From: Aliikangiella maris
GTDB lineage: Bacteria; Pseudomonadota; Gammaproteobacteria; Enterobacterales; Kangiellaceae
Assembly (NCBI RefSeq): GCF_040719265.1
Contig: NZ_JBFDAH010000019.1
Span: 1-64,000 of the forward strand
Length of the DNA: 64,000 nt
Direction: 5' to 3'
Positions 61,260 to 64,000 of the stretch are shown here, in pieces (the stretch's first letter is position 1; each line of letters starts with the position of its first letter). The position numbers were made by a program, and so were the translations under genes. A model generated the notes under the pieces. The model saw only the letters and a program-made list of their open reading frames with translations, had not been told where the DNA came from and searched no databases.

Positions 61260-62627
61260 ATGCAGTTAGCGCATATTCGAAACATTTGTCTATTAGGCTT
61301 ACCCCTATTACTTATCCTTTCACTTTTTTGTTATCACAGCACGCTTTTCGCTCAGTCTGCTATTAATTTATGGCTCAATCAACAGCTTACAGCCAATTGG
61401 CGAGAGTACATTTATATTGTATCACTGACCGCTAATATCGGGTACTTTACCAATTTTATCGCCATAAAAATGTTATTTAAGCCCTATGAAAAAACGGCCT
61501 TTGGACATCAAGGTCTCATTCCTAAAAACCAACCTAAGCTGGCTCAAGCATTATCTGATACTTTGAGTGATCATTTTTTATCTTCAGCCCACTGGCAAGA
61601 ATACCTGCATCAATCACAACTGATTACAAAGTCAACCCACTCATTACATCAGTATTGTCGAGATTGGTTGGAAAACCCAGCATCCTCAAAAGTTTTACAA
61701 CAAATTAGCTATGAGCTACTTACCAATAATCAACAAACGGTTGAACAACTCTTAAAACAATTGCAAACCCATCTGGTACATCATCTTGCCCAAAAGATCG
61801 AGCCGCAACAATTACTGACGGAGGGATTTAATTGGCTGGAAAAACAATTTACCGAAAAGCCAGAGCAAATGGAGAACTTGATAGAGCCAATTATCAAGAC
61901 AATCGCAGGTAATATACCGCGAATTTCCCGGCACTTGCTTGAAACCATTGATCACCATATCGAAAAGCAGGACACCTTCAAACGAAACTTTGCGAAAGCC
62001 GCGCGTTGGTCAATGAATTTATCTGAAAGTGATATCCAGGATTATCTGTTCCGCATGGTAGCCAGTTTCGAATTTAGACAAACACTATTTGAGGGTCTTC
62101 AATCACTGATTACTGAGTATCAAAAACGACAACTCAACAATCCTGCCCAATCGTCAGAATTTAAGTTAGAGCAACTAATCAACAAAATAATTAATTACCA
62201 ATTGACCAAGGTAAGTATCAATGAGGTTTTAATTCATCAGCTCAATCAGTTTATTCGATCATCAAATTGCCGAGCGCTGTTAATTAAAATTATCGACACA
62301 TTATTTCCCTGGTTAATAGCTCGGCTGAACCAGCCCGCAGTCGAAAAAAAGGTCTACCAGGCAATCATTAATGTTATTGAACATATTGATTTAAGGGAGT
62401 TGATTAAAGAAAAAGCCGCGGGGTTTTCGCCAGCCCAAATGGAGGGAATATTTCATCGTATGATAAAGGATCAGCTAATATTTATAGAATTACTTGGCGC
62501 ATTGCTGGGTGCTCTATCAGGCTTAGCACTGATTAATCTCAAAGCATTTTTAACTTTTTCAGTCCTATTTGCCGCATACTATCTAGCCGATCGCTGGTTC
62601 ACCTCGCGTCAGAACAAGGCCAGTTAA
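61260..62627 (+). CDS. DUF445 family inner-membrane protein
   Basis: Predicted 455 residues. One hydrophobic helix near the start (about 8-30), then the family signature SLTANIGYFTNFIAIKMLFKP (about 55-75) with GLIPKNQPKLAQALSDTLSD. A long helical region (about 100-415) rich in Gln/Leu/Ile, probably coiled coil and periplasmic or cytoplasmic, is followed by a terminal helical pair (LLGALLGALSGLALINLKAF). DUF445 proteins are found in many bacteria; the function is unknown, with membrane or envelope roles suggested. Full length. Confidence 0.9.
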   Translation: MQLAHIRNICLLGLPLLLILSLFCYHSTLFAQSAINLWLNQQLTANWREYIYIVSLTANIGYFTNFIAIKMLFKPYEKTAFGHQGLIPKNQPKLAQALSDTLSDHFLSSAHWQEYLHQSQLITKSTHSLHQYCRDWLENPASSKVLQQISYELLTNNQQTVEQLLKQLQTHLVHHLAQKIEPQQLLTEGFNWLEKQFTEKPEQMENLIEPIIKTIAGNIPRISRHLLETIDHHIEKQDTFKRNFAKAARWSMNLSESDIQDYLFRMVASFEFRQTLFEGLQSLITEYQKRQLNNPAQSSEFKLEQLINKIINYQLTKVSINEVLIHQLNQFIRSSNCRALLIKIIDTLFPWLIARLNQPAVEKKVYQAIINVIEHIDLRELIKEKAAGFSPAQMEGIFHRMIKDQLIFIELLGALLGALSGLALINLKAFLTFSVLFAAYYLADRWFTSRQNKAS

Positions 62628-62871
62628 CCATGTCAACTTGAATAGTCAAAATAAAAAGTTAACTCTAAAATCTGAGACAAAATACGCAACAGTCAGCGGA
62701 TAAGCATCTAAAAGATACGCTCAAAAATTCATCAAACTGACATAAAAATATCACTATCCTGTCATATTGCTTTTTAAGACTAGTTTGTCCGAGATTATGT
62801 TTAAAAATCGCGGAAAACTTATATTGTCAATATAGCTAAAACAAATACTCGTTTTTTAAAACAGGTGAAAA

Positions 62872-64000
62872 ATGATCAATGTAGATAACTTATTAACCGA
62901 ACAGCTCCCCAAACTAGAGCAACGCCCTAAGCTAAAACGTACGCTTAGCCGGTTTGTAAAAAAGCTACTCCATGAACAGGAAATCAACCTCTTTTTAGAA
63001 GAAAATGCTCACTTGGGAGCAACGGAGTTTCTTGATAAAGCCATGCACTTACTCGGCTTAAGCTATTTGGTCGATAATTGGGAACTGGAAAATATTCCTA
63101 CAGAAGGACGGGTTGTCATCATCGCTAACCACCCACTTGGCTCACTTGATGGCATTGCTTTACTGAAGCTCTTTAGTCAAGTACGTAGCGATATTAAAAT
63201 AGTCACTAATGAGTTACTTAATCATCTATCGCCCTTAAAACCGTTTTTTTTACCGGTTAACAATATGAGTGGTGTAGCCCGAAAGTCACAATATACACTT
63301 ATCGAAAACGCATTAAAAAATGAAGAAGCAGTAATATTTTTTCCTGCGGGAGAAGTTTCTCGATTTCGCTTGTCGGGTATTAAAGACTGCCAATGGCGCA
63401 GTGGCTTTTTACATTTGGCGCAAAGAACAAGCTCACCCATTTTACCCGTACATGTTGGCGGAAAAAACTCTCGATTCTTTTACGGTTTATCACTCATCTC
63501 AAAACCAATGAGCATCTTATTACTGGTAAAAGAAATGTTTCGCCACACAAAAATCACACTGCCCATCACTATTGGCGAAATCATTTCGAGTCAATCGATC
63601 CAAAATCTCCCATCAAATCACCGCATCACTGCACAGTTGTTCCGTAAGCACGTTTATGGATTAAAAAGTGGTGTTAAGAGAAAACTCGTCTTTGATACAG
63701 AAAAACCCATTGCCCACCCTCAATCACGTAAATCATTATGTGCCGAATTAAAAAGTTGTGAGCTACTCACTACTACACAAGATAATAAGCAAATATTTTT
63801 ATTAAACAATCCCAAAGGAACAAGTCTACTAAGTGAAATAGGACGACTCAGAGAAGTTTCATTTCGTGCAGTTGGAGAGGGCACTGGTAAACGTATTGAC
63901 ATTGATGGGTATGATAACGATTACCAACATATTGTACTTTGGGATCCGCAAGCGCTAGAAGTCGTTGGTGCATACCGCGTAAGACAATCAAAAAATATTC
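62872..64000 (+). CDS. Lysophospholipid acyltransferase fused to a GNAT N-acyltransferase domain (partial)
   Basis: Starts at ATG 62872 (MINVDNLLTEQLPKL, AGGTG upstream) and runs off the right edge after 376 codons. The N-terminal half has the acyltransferase signature VVIIANHPLGSLDGIALL (about 83-100), the NHxxxxD site, then PVNNMSG, FFPAGEVSRF and LPVHVGG, typical of glycerol-phosphate/ornithine-lipid acyltransferases. From about 285 a second domain begins (KGTSLLSEIGRLREVSFRAV, GYDNDYQHIVLWD, EVVGAYRV), an OlsB/hemolysin-type GNAT N-acyltransferase. Such fusions are implicated in ornithine or other aminolipid synthesis, made when phosphate is low. The C-terminus lies outside the window. 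Confidence 0.88.
   Translation, partial: MINVDNLLTEQLPKLEQRPKLKRTLSRFVKKLLHEQEINLFLEENAHLGATEFLDKAMHLLGLSYLVDNWELENIPTEGRVVIIANHPLGSLDGIALLKLFSQVRSDIKIVTNELLNHLSPLKPFFLPVNNMSGVARKSQYTLIENALKNEEAVIFFPAGEVSRFRLSGIKDCQWRSGFLHLAQRTSSPILPVHVGGKNSRFFYGLSLISKPMSILLLVKEMFRHTKITLPITIGEIISSQSIQNLPSNHRITAQLFRKHVYGLKSGVKRKLVFDTEKPIAHPQSRKSLCAELKSCELLTTTQDNKQIFLLNNPKGTSLLSEIGRLREVSFRAVGEGTGKRIDIDGYDNDYQHIVLWDPQALEVVGAYRVRQSKNI

Noticed and set aside
1..64000. tRNA, rRNA, insertion sequences or prophage
   Set aside because: No cloverleaf with a TTCGA arm, no rRNA-like stretch and no intact transposase or phage structural gene was noticed; a covariance or profile scan could still find something small.

Overview
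The window looks like the chromosome of a free-living, probably marine, low-GC gammaproteobacterium. The core genes are typical of that class: dxs-ispA-xseB, sodium-type flagellar stators pomA/pomB, prlC-rsmJ, rsmD, gor, rarD and a Pseudomonas-like long nrdA with nrdB. Secreted protease, LTD/MBL and acyltransferase genes would fit a marine group such as Kangiellaceae/Oceanospirillales, but the genus is an inference. No rRNA, tRNA, CRISPR array or intact insertion sequence was recognised.

Layout. (1) 1-3010: end of a chromosomal integron. Cassette genes all lie on the minus strand: a Tse2-like toxin with its probable partner, a DUF2185/Imm33-type immunity protein, a membrane-anchored protein, a small beta-repeat protein and a secreted protein. 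Three good attC sites and one degenerate one separate them. The divergent integrase gene survives only as a 63-codon in-frame internal-deletion remnant. (2) 3292-4938 and 11432-12867: two homologous two-gene modules (a glycine-rich, helix-rich protein of toxin/effector type followed by a small multispanning membrane protein). They flank the conserved dxs-ispA-xseB / pomAB block at 5277-10285. A decayed TIR-domain gene lies beside the second module. (3) 13067-25628: accessory secreted and envelope genes: a trypsin-like protease with two PPC domains, an LTD/metallo-beta-lactamase protein broken by an amber codon, a Na/Pi cotransporter, a MarR gene frameshifted in a C8 tract next to a DMT exporter, a beta-barrel protein, DUF3718, SIMPL and M14-peptidase proteins. 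(4) 25678-39068: signalling: a 2045-residue hybrid histidine kinase with seven tandem GAF units, a YCII/ECF42 sigma pair, and a periplasmic binding protein translationally coupled to a PAS-GGDEF-EAL protein. (5) 39094-64000: mostly housekeeping and metabolism: rsmJ, prlC, gor, gamma carbonic anhydrase, a chemotaxis transducer, aroE, nrdAB, a Crp-family regulator, a divergent HisA-like protein, argC-argB, rarD, a thioesterase, DUF445, and an acyltransferase-GNAT protein running off the end.

Regulation visible in sequence. nrdAB is preceded on the minus strand by two NrdR boxes 31 bp apart, a clear cobalamin riboswitch, and a hairpin that pairs the nrdA start codon. This suggests the class Ia reductase is shut off by B12, and predicts a B12-dependent class II reductase elsewhere in the genome. 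A pentanucleotide repeat lies upstream of the chemotaxis transducer. The most unusual parts are the fossil integron, the duplicated toxin/immunity-like module, and the cluster of genes each broken by one or a few small lesions (TIR, LTD/MBL, MarR, and a small conserved-looking gene at 21.4-21.6 kb).
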